NCBI RefSeq assembly: GCF_003855395.1
Contig: NZ_CP034015.1
Location: forward strand, 2,428,001-2,492,000
Direction: 5' to 3'
DNA: 64,000 nt
Origin: Shewanella livingstonensis
Lineage (GTDB): Bacteria > Pseudomonadota > Gammaproteobacteria > Enterobacterales > Shewanellaceae
The notes beneath the pieces are model-generated. The model was not told the DNA's origin and made no database searches. It was given only the letters and a program-made list of their open reading frames with translations. Positions within the stretch are counted from its first letter, which is position 1, and each line of letters opens with the position of its first letter. The position numbers and the translations under genes are program-made. Shown piece by piece: positions 47,685 through 57,066 of the stretch.

Positions 47685-48338
47685 ATGAGTAACAACCAAA
47701 CTTTTCGTGAACACGATTTTTCACAACAACTTTTACATGAAACTATATTTGAAAATTGTCATTTTTATCATTGCGACTTCAGCCATGCAGACTTAAGGGA
47801 TGCAACATTCATCAATTGTAAGTTTATTGAAGTAGGAGACAGTATTGGTTGCCAATTTAATTATGCAGACTTGCGTGATGCCAGTTTCAAACATTGCAAG
47901 CTAGGCATGGCCAACTTTCAAGGTGCTAATGGTTTTGGGGCCGAGTTTAGAGAATGTGATTTACAAGGCGCCAGTTTTTTAAAAACCAGCTTTGCAAATC
48001 AGATATCACACAAGATTTATTTTTGCTTGGTGTATATTACCGGCTGTAATTTGTCTTATACCGACTTTGAAAAACAATGCATTGAAAAGTGTGACTTGTT
48101 CGAAAACCGCTGGACGGGCGCCAATTTACAAAATGCCTCTTTTAAGGGGTCAGATTTAAGCCGCGGTGAATTTTCATCCAATAGCTGGCAACAATTTGAT
48201 CTGCAATATTGTGATTTATCACATTGTGAATTAACCGGTTTGGATCCTCGTCGAGTTAACTTAACGGGGGTCAAAATCTGCGACTGGCAACAAGAGCAAT
48301 TATTAGAGCAACTCGGCGTTATCGTGTTACCTAGTTAA
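47685..48338 (+). CDS. qnr: Qnr-family pentapeptide-repeat protein (quinolone resistance)
   Basis: About 217 residues, the size of QnrA (218). It is built almost wholly of pentapeptide repeats (A/S-D/N-L/F-x-x), forming a right-handed beta helix that mimics DNA and shields gyrase and topoisomerase IV from quinolones. Signature segments shared with Qnr proteins are CHFYHCDFSHADLRDATF, NYADLRDASFKHCKL, FRECDLQGASF, NQISHKIYFC and a C-terminal WQQEQLLEQLGVIVLP. The interruptions at about residues 46-54 and 100-112 correspond to Qnr loops A and B. ATG 47685 has GGAGG 5 nt upstream; the frame opens at TTG 47673. It looks like a resident chromosomal gene with normal codon use and no adjacent mobile element. 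Confidence 0.93.
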   Translation: MSNNQTFREHDFSQQLLHETIFENCHFYHCDFSHADLRDATFINCKFIEVGDSIGCQFNYADLRDASFKHCKLGMANFQGANGFGAEFRECDLQGASFLKTSFANQISHKIYFCLVYITGCNLSYTDFEKQCIEKCDLFENRWTGANLQNASFKGSDLSRGEFSSNSWQQFDLQYCDLSHCELTGLDPRRVNLTGVKICDWQQEQLLEQLGVIVLPS

Positions 48339-48618
48339 CGCCAAATGAGGCAGAACGATAGTAGCTCTGCTTATTCTGAGTGAACTTGTCATCATTAATT
48401 GTTCACGTATTTAGCGCTAGGTAATATACATGTGCAAAGTGCTCGGTTTATTGTGATCTCTACACTCTAACTGAGTCGACATCTTTGACTAAATAGTACT
48501 AATAATGACAACGTACAGCTTTCACCTTGCTTGTTTTTATAGCATCATGACAACAAAATTGTGTTTTGCTTAAGCAACAATGACGTTAACGATGACATAA
48601 AAAGGATGTTACTCACCC

Positions 48619-49452
48619 ATGAGAGCCATTTATCTATTTTTGTTATGCTCATTGCTAGTGCCTATAGTTGTCTGCGCTAACAACTTACCAAATTTCCTCA
48701 CCGCAGATTCTGATAAAGAGTACCGTGCAACAATAAATCATTTACGGGGTTTATTGCCCAAAAATGGCATTGAAGAAGTATTGCCAGGGTTAGCTTCACC
48801 GTATGGTTTGCTTGATGTGCATCCTACAAAATTCTCCTCAGCAGAGGATAAAAATGATTTTGCTAACTTTAACTTGGGTGTAATGAGTCACGCTATATTT
48901 AAAGCCGACCCCAACTTTGCCACCAGTTTGCCCAATCGAGTACTGTGCAATGAAACATCATGCCGAAACCAAAGGCTTAAGGCCATCAACAAATTGCTGA
49001 TACAACAAGACGTAATCCGTGTTTTTTTTAAGGACAATGTCGATATCACTATCGTGCAGCAGTCAGATGATAATGTATTTAGAGTCAATAATGCATTTTT
49101 CACCCCCGCAGGTATTATTCAATATCAACCGTCAGCGGTAGCAGGGTTTGTTCCTTCAGGCGATGCCACTTTTTTTAACAATGTCACCAATATAGAAGCG
49201 TGTGATTTGTGCTCAACACGCTCAGCTACGGTAAGAGACATTATGGCCAAGCACCACGTTGCCGCGATGGTTAAACAAAGTGACGGGGTAATTAATATTA
49301 TTTTCGAAGGTATTAGTAATAATCATTGGGGAGTTAAGCTAAGTGACAACTCAGATGTTAAGCCAGTAAAAGGGCAGCCAAATGCTTTGGGGTATCCATA
49401 TGATGATGTTATAGCAATAACACCAACGGTTATTTACTACCAAACTAACTAA
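48619..49452 (+). CDS. Secreted hypothetical protein, 277 residues
   Basis: Not recognised. A signal peptide is clear (residues 1-19, ending VVCA). The mature protein is mixed alpha/beta with four Cys in two close pairs, CNETSC and CDLC, that could form periplasmic disulfides or bind metal. Segments such as AVAGFVPSGDATFFNN and AITPTVIYYQTN give no family. AAGGA lies 12 nt before the ATG. It stands alone between qnr and the MscS gene, both in the same direction but with gaps of 270-280 bp. Confidence 0.6.
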   Translation: MRAIYLFLLCSLLVPIVVCANNLPNFLTADSDKEYRATINHLRGLLPKNGIEEVLPGLASPYGLLDVHPTKFSSAEDKNDFANFNLGVMSHAIFKADPNFATSLPNRVLCNETSCRNQRLKAINKLLIQQDVIRVFFKDNVDITIVQQSDDNVFRVNNAFFTPAGIIQYQPSAVAGFVPSGDATFFNNVTNIEACDLCSTRSATVRDIMAKHHVAAMVKQSDGVINIIFEGISNNHWGVKLSDNSDVKPVKGQPNALGYPYDDVIAITPTVIYYQTN

Positions 49453-49722
49453 AATACTCACCAGCTAAAATATTCATTTCTTTATTGCGCATGTCGATAC
49501 GCTTAAACCATTAATGTCAGCCACATTAATGGTTTTATCGTGTTTATTAAGGGGCAAGTTTACCGAAGTTGACTAAGTGTTAAATGCGACACCAGGTTAG
49601 ACCTCATACCGTTATTGGCTATTTACCTTGTTTTCTACTGCTATTGCCAATAGAGTGGCGGCCGATAATGTCCGTAATTCAGCACCATCAGTGTGAAAAC
49701 ACAAACAAAGTAGGTAACAGGT

Positions 49723-50559
49723 TTGATAGATAATATAACTTTGATCGTCGATTTCTTTCTTGAACACAAATTATTATTAACGGTGTTAATAATAATACTT
49801 ATCTCAGTGATAAAACGTTTTATCATTTCAAGCATTCGTGGCGACGTCGCTTTTCTTTCTGATGTGCAACGTAAATGGATGTCACGTACTAAAAATGGCA
49901 CCTTCATTTTAATATTGGTGATTTTGTTCATACTTTGGCAATCCGAAGTTAGCAAATTTGCCCTGTCAGTTACCGCTATTGCCATTGCTTTAGTCATAGC
50001 ATCAAAAGAAATTATTCTGTGTTTTACCGGCTCAATACAACGCGCCAGTTCACGTTCATTTGTGATTGGTGATTGGATTGAAGTGGGTAAAATATACGGC
50101 GAAGTGATTGAACATAACTTAATGGCCACCGTGATCCAAGAGATAGACCTCGATCAAGGTCAATACCATTACACAGGTAAAACCGCCACACTGCCAAATA
50201 GTATGTTTTTTACCTACGCGGTTAAAAACCTTAATTTTATGAAACGTTATGTTTACCATAATATTACTATTACTCTGGTTCAGTTTGTTAATCTCTATCC
50301 GCTGTTTCCGGCACTAACCCGCCAAATAGAACAACATTGTGAAGACTTTATTGAAGTGGCTAAGCGTTATAACGGCGTAATAGAAAAGCATGCCGGTGTT
50401 GATTTACCCGGTAGTGAACCACATATCCATATAACCAGCGGCATTAATGGCGAGCAAAATGTGCATATTATGATTTTTTGTCCCACAGAACGCGCCATAC
50501 ATTTAGAGCAGCTCATAAGAGAAGACTTTATGGTTGCCTTTCAAGAACACTTTGGTTAA
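49723..50559 (+). CDS. MscS-family mechanosensitive channel
   Basis: About 278 residues, similar in size to E. coli MscS (286). It has N-terminal helices (about 5-30 and 60-80), then the pore-lining helix region ALSVTAIAIALVIASKEIILCFTGSIQ, followed by the beta domain FVIGDWIEVGKIYGEVIEHNLM and the ATLPNSMFF loop typical of MscS. It opens on membrane stretch to release solutes. The start must be TTG 49723 because a stop codon lies 12 bp upstream in frame and no ATG precedes the domain. Confidence 0.85.
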   Translation: MIDNITLIVDFFLEHKLLLTVLIIILISVIKRFIISSIRGDVAFLSDVQRKWMSRTKNGTFILILVILFILWQSEVSKFALSVTAIAIALVIASKEIILCFTGSIQRASSRSFVIGDWIEVGKIYGEVIEHNLMATVIQEIDLDQGQYHYTGKTATLPNSMFFTYAVKNLNFMKRYVYHNITITLVQFVNLYPLFPALTRQIEQHCEDFIEVAKRYNGVIEKHAGVDLPGSEPHIHITSGINGEQNVHIMIFCPTERAIHLEQLIREDFMVAFQEHFG

Positions 50560-50598
50560 TTGAGTTCTTTGGTTAATTCAGTCAATGCTCTGGCGGTA

Positions 50599-50655
50599 AT
50601 GATACACACCGCAGAACATGGCGAGTCTCTGTATCATATTGAGACTCGCCATGTT
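50599..50655. repeat. Two competing hairpins between convergent genes
   Basis: AACATGGCGAGTCTC (50615-50629) pairs perfectly with GAGACTCGCCATGTT (50641-50655) across 11 nt. The alternative pair ATGATACA (50599-50606) with TGTATCAT (50630-50637) would use part of that loop and exclude the first stem geometry. No U tract follows on either strand. Confidence 0.7.
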
Positions 50656-50783
50656 ACTTCATAGCTTCTATGCGGCTAACTCTTGGATAAACTGCGCTAT
50701 TTACGAGCTTATTAATATTACGCGTCAATCCAGGTTATTCGTCCACTGTTACAGACAATTATTAGTCTGAAGTGGCCATGCGC

Positions 50784-51137
50784 TTACACTAACACCTGGC
50801 GGGTATTGGCAATATAGTGGTGGATTTGAGTTTCTGTTTTAGAATCAATCATCTTTTCTGGTCGACGGCCTTCAGGACAAGGCATCCGCGGTGTAGTGCC
50901 AAATACTCTACAAATCAATGGCCGCTCTTCATATACCTCGCAACCTTTAGGACCCAGATACACGCAGTTCCACTCGTTTAGTGCGGCTTCATGTTCGGCG
51001 ACAGTTTTTACTGGCAAGCGCGACATTTCTTCTGAAGAGGTCGTTACCGGTCCGCAACAATCATGACAACCCTGCACACATTCAAATGATGGAATACGCT
51101 CGCGGAGTAGGTCGACTATCTCTATGTTACTGTTCAT
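50784..51137 (-). CDS. YkgJ-family cysteine-cluster protein
   Basis: A 117-residue protein of the YkgJ (UPF0153) family, predicted to hold zinc or iron in a Cys cluster. Ligands are in FECVQGCHDCCGP, YLGPKGCEVYEERPLICRVF and MPCPEG. The family's reaction is unknown. It starts at ATG 51137. It stands alone and is convergent with the MscS gene. Confidence 0.85.
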   Translation of the reverse strand: MNSNIEIVDLLRERIPSFECVQGCHDCCGPVTTSSEEMSRLPVKTVAEHEAALNEWNCVYLGPKGCEVYEERPLICRVFGTTPRMPCPEGRRPEKMIDSKTETQIHHYIANTRQVLV

Positions 51138-51393
51138 TAATAACTCAATTTTGTGCAGTTTGAGATTATTATAGCCCCATAGCTAATCAACTAAAAGCTG
51201 ACAAGGTGTTTAAATTGACCTAGAGGCAATAGTTGTAAAGCCATTCATCACTGGGCAGCCCTAATACCATAGCGTTTAGAAGGTAGACTGACTGGTTCCG
51301 ACACTTGTGCTATCGACTAGCAGGTGTCATTTAATGAATTTTTAGCGGTGAAATTTAGTCTATCAACTGGATAAAGAGGCATCGCATTAACGA

Positions 51394-52116
51394 TCACACG
51401 ACTTTGCTCACCATTGGGGTTAACGGATGTTCAAATGATATAAAGTAGTCGAATACACCTACCTCGCAAACACTATATGTTGATACGGTATCAATTGATT
51501 CGTTTGAGCAGACGACGTACTTTTCAATCGTTCTGCTCAACACACTTTTGGCGACGCTGGCGCCATACTCTGTTGCTACCGTTGCTCCAAATTCGTCATG
51601 TAATCCATTTGGGGTGAAGAACGATTTGCTATATACCATTGACGTTAAAATGTCGTTATTATGTGAGATAAAAACGTCATTGAGTGGATCATAGTTTCCG
51701 CCCAAAAGAACCGGCTTACAGTGTGGCTTGGATTTCAAAAACATGAATGTGCTTAGCGACGTGGTTACGCCTGTAAATGAAACATCTTCGTTAATCATGT
51801 CTATTAGTTGACCATGATATTTTCCGTTGTCAAAAAAAACCACATCATCAGAAAAAATTAACTCAGAAATTAACTTAGTGCTTTCTTCCATGCTACTAGA
51901 AGCATCTACGTTTAATATATTGTTATTGGTTTCTTTCCTTACATAGCCGCCGTAAGACTCAATACCAAAACTTGCAGCATAGTCAGAGTTAAGATCACGT
52001 CGAACAGTCATCTCAGATACTTCTAAGATCCTAACCAATTCTCTAATATGAATTTTGTCTTGATGATCTAAACAAGACATCATTCTTCTTAATCGCTCTA
52101 ACCGCTTGGAAATCAT
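51394..52116 (-). CDS. deoQ: DeoR-family repressor of the deoxyribose-type operon
   Basis: A 240-residue regulator. The N-terminal winged helix-turn-helix (about 1-55) contains HIRELVRILEVSEMTVRRDLN, the DeoR recognition signature. The C-terminal DeoRC sensor domain (ISELIFSDDVVFFDNG, VTTSLSTFMFL, SFFTPNGLHDEFGAT) binds a sugar phosphate in this family. It is divergent from the kinase-permease-mutarotase operon, with a palindromic operator between. The name deoQ is given by analogy with the enterobacterial deoQKPX set. Confidence 0.78.
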   Translation of the reverse strand: MISKRLERLRRMMSCLDHQDKIHIRELVRILEVSEMTVRRDLNSDYAASFGIESYGGYVRKETNNNILNVDASSSMEESTKLISELIFSDDVVFFDNGKYHGQLIDMINEDVSFTGVTTSLSTFMFLKSKPHCKPVLLGGNYDPLNDVFISHNNDILTSMVYSKSFFTPNGLHDEFGATVATEYGASVAKSVLSRTIEKYVVCSNESIDTVSTYSVCEVGVFDYFISFEHPLTPMVSKVV

Positions 52117-52227
52117 TTTTCAGCCTTTAAATAAATCTGCAATTCTCATGCATACAATACTGACATGTTAAATGTATTAACAAATGTGATCTATGGTTTT
52201 GTGACTGAACGCATGAAAATAACAAAT

Positions 52228-52243
52228 TGTTATAATTATAACA
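52228..52243. promoter_or_regulatory. DeoR-type operator palindrome
   Basis: TGTTATAATTATAACA is a perfect 16-bp palindrome that differs from the E. coli DeoR operator TGTTAGAATTCTAACA at two symmetric positions. It lies in the divergent region between the repressor and kinase genes. A second imperfect inverted repeat (ATGCGAACA / TGTTCGTAT, 52312-52342) lies closer to the kinase gene. Confidence 0.7.
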
Positions 52244-52402
52244 TTAATGAGTGACTGTAATCACTCTATATCCCGCTTTTGTGTGTATTATCTGTTGCAA
52301 CAAACACAATTATGCGAACATAATGGCAGTTAGTGTTCGTATAATAACAGTGCGAATGACGATAATAACAATATATGTTTGAATAATAACATGGGGCGAG
52401 AC

Positions 52403-53332
52403 ATGAAGAAAATTGCAGTTATAGGTTCAACCAACGTAGATTTAATTACCTATGTAGACAGATTACCTAAAGAGGGTGAAACACTAGAAGCACCTGCGTT
52501 TCGTATTGGCCGTGGCGGTAAGGGCGCAAACCAAGCGGTAGCGATTGCTAAGCTGGGATCAAATGTAGTAATGCTATCGAAAGTGGGTGACGATACCTTC
52601 GCTGACACTTGCATTCAGAACTATCAATCATACGGTATCGATACTAAGTATGTGATTAAAGTGCCCCATAGCAGCACGGGTGTGGCGCCCATATTTGTTA
52701 ATACTACGACGTCACAAAACTCGATTCTGATTGTTAAGGGGGCAAATAACTTCCTTAAACCTGAAGATATCGACAGAGCTGAAAAGACCCTTAAAGATGT
52801 CGACTTGATTGTACTTCAATTAGAAGTTCCGCTAGAAACTGTGTATTACGCCATCGATTTTGCTAACAAACACGGTATCAAGGTCCTGTTAAATCCAGCC
52901 CCTGCGGTGCCATCGCTTTCAATAGATTACGCCTGTAAATGTGACTTTTTCATTCCAAACGAAACAGAGCTAGAGATTTTAACCGGTAAACCTGTCTCTA
53001 CCATTGACGAGATTAAACAAGCTTCGAAAGTGCTGTTAGATAAAGGGCTAAATAACCTTATTGTGACCTTAGGTTCACAAGGTTCTTTATGGTTCTCCAA
53101 AGACGGTATCGAAAAGATGATTGAGCCTATTAAGGTTGACGCGGTAGATAGTAGTGGCGCAGGGGATGCATTTATTGGTTGTTTCTCGCATTTCTACTGT
53201 AATACCGGTGATGTGGAAGCTTCAATGAAAAAAGCATCAGTGTTTGCCGGGTTGAGTGTTACAGAAAAAGGCACCCAGTCTTCATATCCCAGCATTGAAC
53301 AATTCGATGAGTTTATTGCAAAGCATGGTTAA
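52403..53332 (+). CDS. deoK: Ribokinase-family sugar kinase, probably deoxyribokinase
   Basis: A 309-residue PfkB-family kinase. The N-terminal IGSTNVDLITYVDRLPKEGE and RIGRGGKGANQAVAIAKLG are ribokinase-type, as are LNPAPA, FIPNETELEILTG and the catalytic VDSSGAGDAFIG (Asp base). Ribose is the default reading; deoxyribose is favoured because the downstream permease and mutarotase are those of the deoKPX operons. The product deoxyribose 5-phosphate would be split by DeoC. ATG 52403 is preferred to the upstream in-frame ATG 52379. Confidence 0.8.
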   Translation: MKKIAVIGSTNVDLITYVDRLPKEGETLEAPAFRIGRGGKGANQAVAIAKLGSNVVMLSKVGDDTFADTCIQNYQSYGIDTKYVIKVPHSSTGVAPIFVNTTTSQNSILIVKGANNFLKPEDIDRAEKTLKDVDLIVLQLEVPLETVYYAIDFANKHGIKVLLNPAPAVPSLSIDYACKCDFFIPNETELEILTGKPVSTIDEIKQASKVLLDKGLNNLIVTLGSQGSLWFSKDGIEKMIEPIKVDAVDSSGAGDAFIGCFSHFYCNTGDVEASMKKASVFAGLSVTEKGTQSSYPSIEQFDEFIAKHG

Positions 53333-53389
53333 TCAATCCCCAAATCCTGATAAGGATTGAGTTTCATCACTAAACAACAAAGGAATGAT

Positions 53390-54709
53390 ATGTTTATTAA
53401 AAATAATACCAAACAACATAAAGATGGTTATTTGGATAAAACGCCTATTTTTCAATTTCTACTATTATCAATGGTATTCCCATTATGGGCTGCTGCTGCC
53501 GCACTTAACGACATATTGATCACTCAATTTAAATCTATTTTTGAATTGTCAAACTTCGCCTCTGCATTAGTTCAATCAGCATTCTATGGTGGTTACTTTT
53601 TGATTGCGATTCCGGCATCGATGGTTATTAAGAAATCGTCTTATAAATTAGCCATCCTAATCGGTTTGGTGCTTTATATTGGCGGTTGCATGATGTTCTA
53701 TCCTGCATCAACGGCTGCCACTTATACTATGTTTTTGGCTGCAATTTTCTGTATTGCGATTGGTTTATCGTTTCTGGAAACATCTTGTAATACCTACTCT
53801 TCAATGATTGGTGAACCACAACGTGCCACATTGCGTTTAAATATCTCTCAAACGTTTAATGCACTTGGTTATATTGTGGGCATACTCATGGGGAAATACT
53901 TGGTTTTTCAAGAAGGGGTCAACATCGGTGAAATGATGCAAACCCTATCAGGAGCAGAGTTAGAACTGTTTAAACAGCAAGTGCTACAACACACATTAAC
54001 GCCTTATAAATGGCTGGTGGGTGTATTGGTTATTATCTCTATTTTAATCGCCATCACTGAGTTTCCTAATTGTAAACCCAAAGCTGAAGGTAAAGCTAAA
54101 CAACCCTCATTTGGTGAAACAATTAAATATTTGTCAACCAACAAGCGCTTTAAAAACGGGATTGTGGCTCAGTTTGCTTACGTAGGCATGCAAGTTGCTG
54201 TGTGGAGTTTTACCATCCGTTTGGCACTCGAAATGGGCAATATGACAGAGCGTGATGCAGCAAACTACCTGGCATACGCATTTGTGGCTTATTTCATTGG
54301 TAAATGTATTGCCAACTACCTGATGACCAGAATATCACAAGAAAACGTGCTATTAGGTTATTCCGTTATCGGCATAGCGTGTCTGCTGTATGTGTCCTTT
54401 GCACCAGACTTTAGTGCGGTATGGGTTGCCGTTTTTGTATCGGCTTTATTTGGTCCGGGTTGGGCAACGATATTCGCATCCACACTGCAATCGGTAGAAA
54501 CAAAATATACCGAAACAGCAGGTGCGATTGTTGTGATGTCCATTATTGGTGGTGCGGTAATGCCTGCTATCCAAGGCTTACTTGCCGACCATATAGGGAT
54601 GCAGCAATCCTTTATCGTTAACGTCATTTGTTTTGGGGTAATTTTCTCTTACTTTGCCACTGAAAAGAAACACAAAGCTACGTTAACACTGGCTAGACAA
54701 AGCGCGTAA
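53390..54709 (+). CDS. deoP: FucP-family sugar:H+ symporter, probably deoxyribose permease
   Basis: A 439-residue major facilitator protein with 12 predicted helices, of the fucose-permease branch: FPLWAAAAALNDILITQFK in helix 1, FLETSCNTYSSMIG mid-protein, and IGGAVMPAIQGLLAD near the end. The size equals DeoP of enterobacteria (about 438). ATG 53390 has AAAGGAA 5-6 nt upstream; a TTG at 53357 opens the same frame. It is 57 bp after the kinase gene and probably co-transcribed. Confidence 0.78.
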   Translation: MFIKNNTKQHKDGYLDKTPIFQFLLLSMVFPLWAAAAALNDILITQFKSIFELSNFASALVQSAFYGGYFLIAIPASMVIKKSSYKLAILIGLVLYIGGCMMFYPASTAATYTMFLAAIFCIAIGLSFLETSCNTYSSMIGEPQRATLRLNISQTFNALGYIVGILMGKYLVFQEGVNIGEMMQTLSGAELELFKQQVLQHTLTPYKWLVGVLVIISILIAITEFPNCKPKAEGKAKQPSFGETIKYLSTNKRFKNGIVAQFAYVGMQVAVWSFTIRLALEMGNMTERDAANYLAYAFVAYFIGKCIANYLMTRISQENVLLGYSVIGIACLLYVSFAPDFSAVWVAVFVSALFGPGWATIFASTLQSVETKYTETAGAIVVMSIIGGAVMPAIQGLLADHIGMQQSFIVNVICFGVIFSYFATEKKHKATLTLARQSA

Positions 54710-54765
54710 AAAGTCAACAATGACCATCCGTAGTAGGGTGGTCATCTTCTTTAAAGGAAAATATC

Positions 54766-55779
54766 ATGTTTACTATTCCTCTACACAAAGACCATTTCAA
54801 AAAAGAAAAAACCAACATTCTCAAATCAGACGATTTTGAAATAAACACTTTTATTTATAATTCAGGCGTTCACGCTGTTGAGATGAAAAACAATAAAGGC
54901 CATTTGGTTATTTTACCTTTTATGGGGCAAATGATTTGGGACGCCGAGTTTCTGGGGGTTGATTTATGCATGAAAAATGCCTTTAACGAACCCAAGGTTG
55001 CCGATCAGATTGTTAATACTTACGGTTGCTACTCATTTCATGCGGGTTTACTTCGAATGGGTTGCCCAACACCTCAAGATGATCATGTTCTTCACGGTGA
55101 GTTTCCTTGTGCATCAATGGACTATGCCTGGTTAATAGTTGATGAAAATAGCATGACATTAGCGGGATCCTATGAATACATCATGGGCTTTGGTGACCAC
55201 TACATCGCAACACCAACAGTGGTACTCCAAAAAGACGCCGGCATTTTTGATATTACGATGACGGTCCAAAATCTTGCCACCACAAAAATGCCGCTACAAT
55301 ACATGTGCCATACTAACGCCGCTTTCTTCGAGGGGGCGGTGATGACGCAGAACATTGCAGATTCAGCCATTAAACTTCGTGAAAGTGTTCCTGCACATGT
55401 TCATCCAACCCCGCAGTGGTCTGCTTATAACAACAGCTTGAAAAACTCGCCACCCATCAGTGTTCTAGACAACAAGGAAATGTATGATCCAGAAATTGTT
55501 TACTGTATGGACGACTTATCTACACATGTCGATATAGCAAAGTTTGAAATGATTACAGCTGATCAATTTAAACTGACAACTGAATTTAATACGGCAGAGT
55601 TTAACAGTGCAACCCGCTGGATTTTATTTAATGGTGACCAGTCTGTCAGTGCCAATGTTTTACCAGCAACGTGTCGACCAGAGGGGTTTATTGCAGCAAC
55701 AGAAAAGGGCACGGTTATTTACTTAGAACCAAACGAAGCGCGGACATTTAAAGTGACAAAAACCATCGTTAAAATGTAA
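54766..55779 (+). CDS. deoX: DUF4432 aldose-1-epimerase-like mutarotase
   Basis: A 337-residue protein of the DUF4432 mutarotase-like family, the same length as DeoX/DeoM of deoxyribose operons. The family interconverts sugar anomers so that the kinase receives its preferred form. Conserved-looking features are GCYSFHAGLLRMGCPTP, DHVLHGEFPCA, LQYMCHTNAAFFEG and RPEGFIAATEKG. His and Glu residues in these motifs are candidates for the active site. Last gene of the operon, with a hairpin about 95 bp downstream. Confidence 0.8.
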   Translation: MFTIPLHKDHFKKEKTNILKSDDFEINTFIYNSGVHAVEMKNNKGHLVILPFMGQMIWDAEFLGVDLCMKNAFNEPKVADQIVNTYGCYSFHAGLLRMGCPTPQDDHVLHGEFPCASMDYAWLIVDENSMTLAGSYEYIMGFGDHYIATPTVVLQKDAGIFDITMTVQNLATTKMPLQYMCHTNAAFFEGAVMTQNIADSAIKLRESVPAHVHPTPQWSAYNNSLKNSPPISVLDNKEMYDPEIVYCMDDLSTHVDIAKFEMITADQFKLTTEFNTAEFNSATRWILFNGDQSVSANVLPATCRPEGFIAATEKGTVIYLEPNEARTFKVTKTIVKM

Positions 55780-55873
55780 TCCATTAACGCTTTAGTTGCA
55801 TCAGCCTAAGAATCTTGTCGTTCGACATAACCGCTGTTAGATAAAAGATTCTAGCCCCACAACACCAATCAAT

Positions 55874-55895
55874 AGGCCTAGATTACTCTAGGCCT
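55874..55895 (+). terminator. Hairpin downstream of the deo operon
   Basis: AGGCCTAGA pairs with TCTAGGCCT across a 4-nt loop; only a short AT-rich tail follows. Moderate terminator candidate. Confidence 0.5.
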
Positions 55896-56038
55896 TAATA
55901 CGCTATAATTATTCAGGGTCACACCCACTATCAACCATGAACTACCAATATTCAATCATCAATATTCCAAGCCACAAGGACTATAGGCTTATCGTGCCAT
56001 GCAATCACTTATAGGATCTGTGGCATCTTCCCTATAGG

Positions 56039-56899
56039 CTACTTGTTAGAATATTTAATGTAGATAAATAGTGACAACAAAATAACCCCGCCCCCGATGA
56101 GCTTTTGCATCTCAACCACTTCATTAAGAAAACTCATCGACAATATTAATGTCCAAATAGGTTCTAAAATCATGATCAGCGAAGCGGTTTCAATTTTAAC
56201 GCTAAACTGGCCGACCGTTTGGAGTAAGTAACGCACACTGGTTGCGATAACCGTCGATACTGCAAACCAGAATAATAAATGACCATTTAACTCAAACTGT
56301 GCCGGTGCAACAACAGCCATAATCATACAGCCCACCATACCCACCATGAATAATTGCACACAGATGGATGTTAACGGTTTTATATTGGTCAGAACTCGCT
56401 TATTCAGTACAAAATGCAATGACAGCAGTGCCGATGAAAATAAGAAAAACCATTGGCTGTTATCCACCTCCCAGCCCGTAGTAATGGTCAATAACATAAT
56501 CCCTATGCAAGCTATAGGCAGCGTTATCCAAAACATGCGGTTGGGTCTTACTTTAAATAATAGCCAAGAAATAAACGGTGCAATAATCATCGCCAGGCTC
56601 ATGATAAAAGCCCCCTCCGACAGAGTACTCGAGATGGTAATGGCGTGGACCCATACTTCTATCGATGCAGCTAATACAATGCCAACGCCACACAGTGCTG
56701 CAATTTGTTTAAACCGTAGTGCAAAAATTTGTCGGTAGCAAAATGGCAATAAAATCAAACTCGCGATTAAGAAGCGCGCAGCAATAAACACTTCTCCAGG
56801 CATGTCTAAAATAACAAGTTTAGAAGCTATCCATCCCACAGCGGCAAGCATAGTGGCCAATAATAAGAATAGTTTGCCGCGTAGCTCATCGGTTTTCAT
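56039..56899 (-). CDS. EamA/DMT-family transporter
   Basis: A 286-residue inner-membrane protein with ten predicted helices in two EamA repeats (about residues 8-135 and 150-283), the RhaT/YdcZ-type drug/metabolite layout. Typical end-of-repeat stretches are WLLFKVRPNRMFWIT and MILEPIWTLILSMSFLNEV. Members export amino acids, metabolites or drugs; the substrate cannot be predicted. It stands alone, upstream of a terminator that belongs to the next transcript. Confidence 0.85.
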   Translation of the reverse strand: MKTDELRGKLFLLLATMLAAVGWIASKLVILDMPGEVFIAARFLIASLILLPFCYRQIFALRFKQIAALCGVGIVLAASIEVWVHAITISSTLSEGAFIMSLAMIIAPFISWLLFKVRPNRMFWITLPIACIGIMLLTITTGWEVDNSQWFFLFSSALLSLHFVLNKRVLTNIKPLTSICVQLFMVGMVGCMIMAVVAPAQFELNGHLLFWFAVSTVIATSVRYLLQTVGQFSVKIETASLIMILEPIWTLILSMSFLNEVVEMQKLIGGGVILLSLFIYIKYSNK

Positions 56900-56925
56900 T
56901 AAACGTTTTCCAGCTTAGGGAAGGC

Positions 56926-56949
56926 AAAAGATACCAAGACTTTGGTATC
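56926..56949 (-). terminator. Intrinsic terminator of the gloA-nemA transcript
   Basis: On the minus strand GATACCAA pairs with TTGGTATC across 4 nt and is followed by UUUU. Confidence 0.75.
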
Positions 56950-57066
56950 GCTGCATGATACAGCATAACACCAACACTGATGCAAATTGATAAGCGGTCT
57001 ATACGCACAAAGCGATCCTAACGTTATGTCAGAATCGCTCATATTTACTCAAGAGTATGGTGACGA

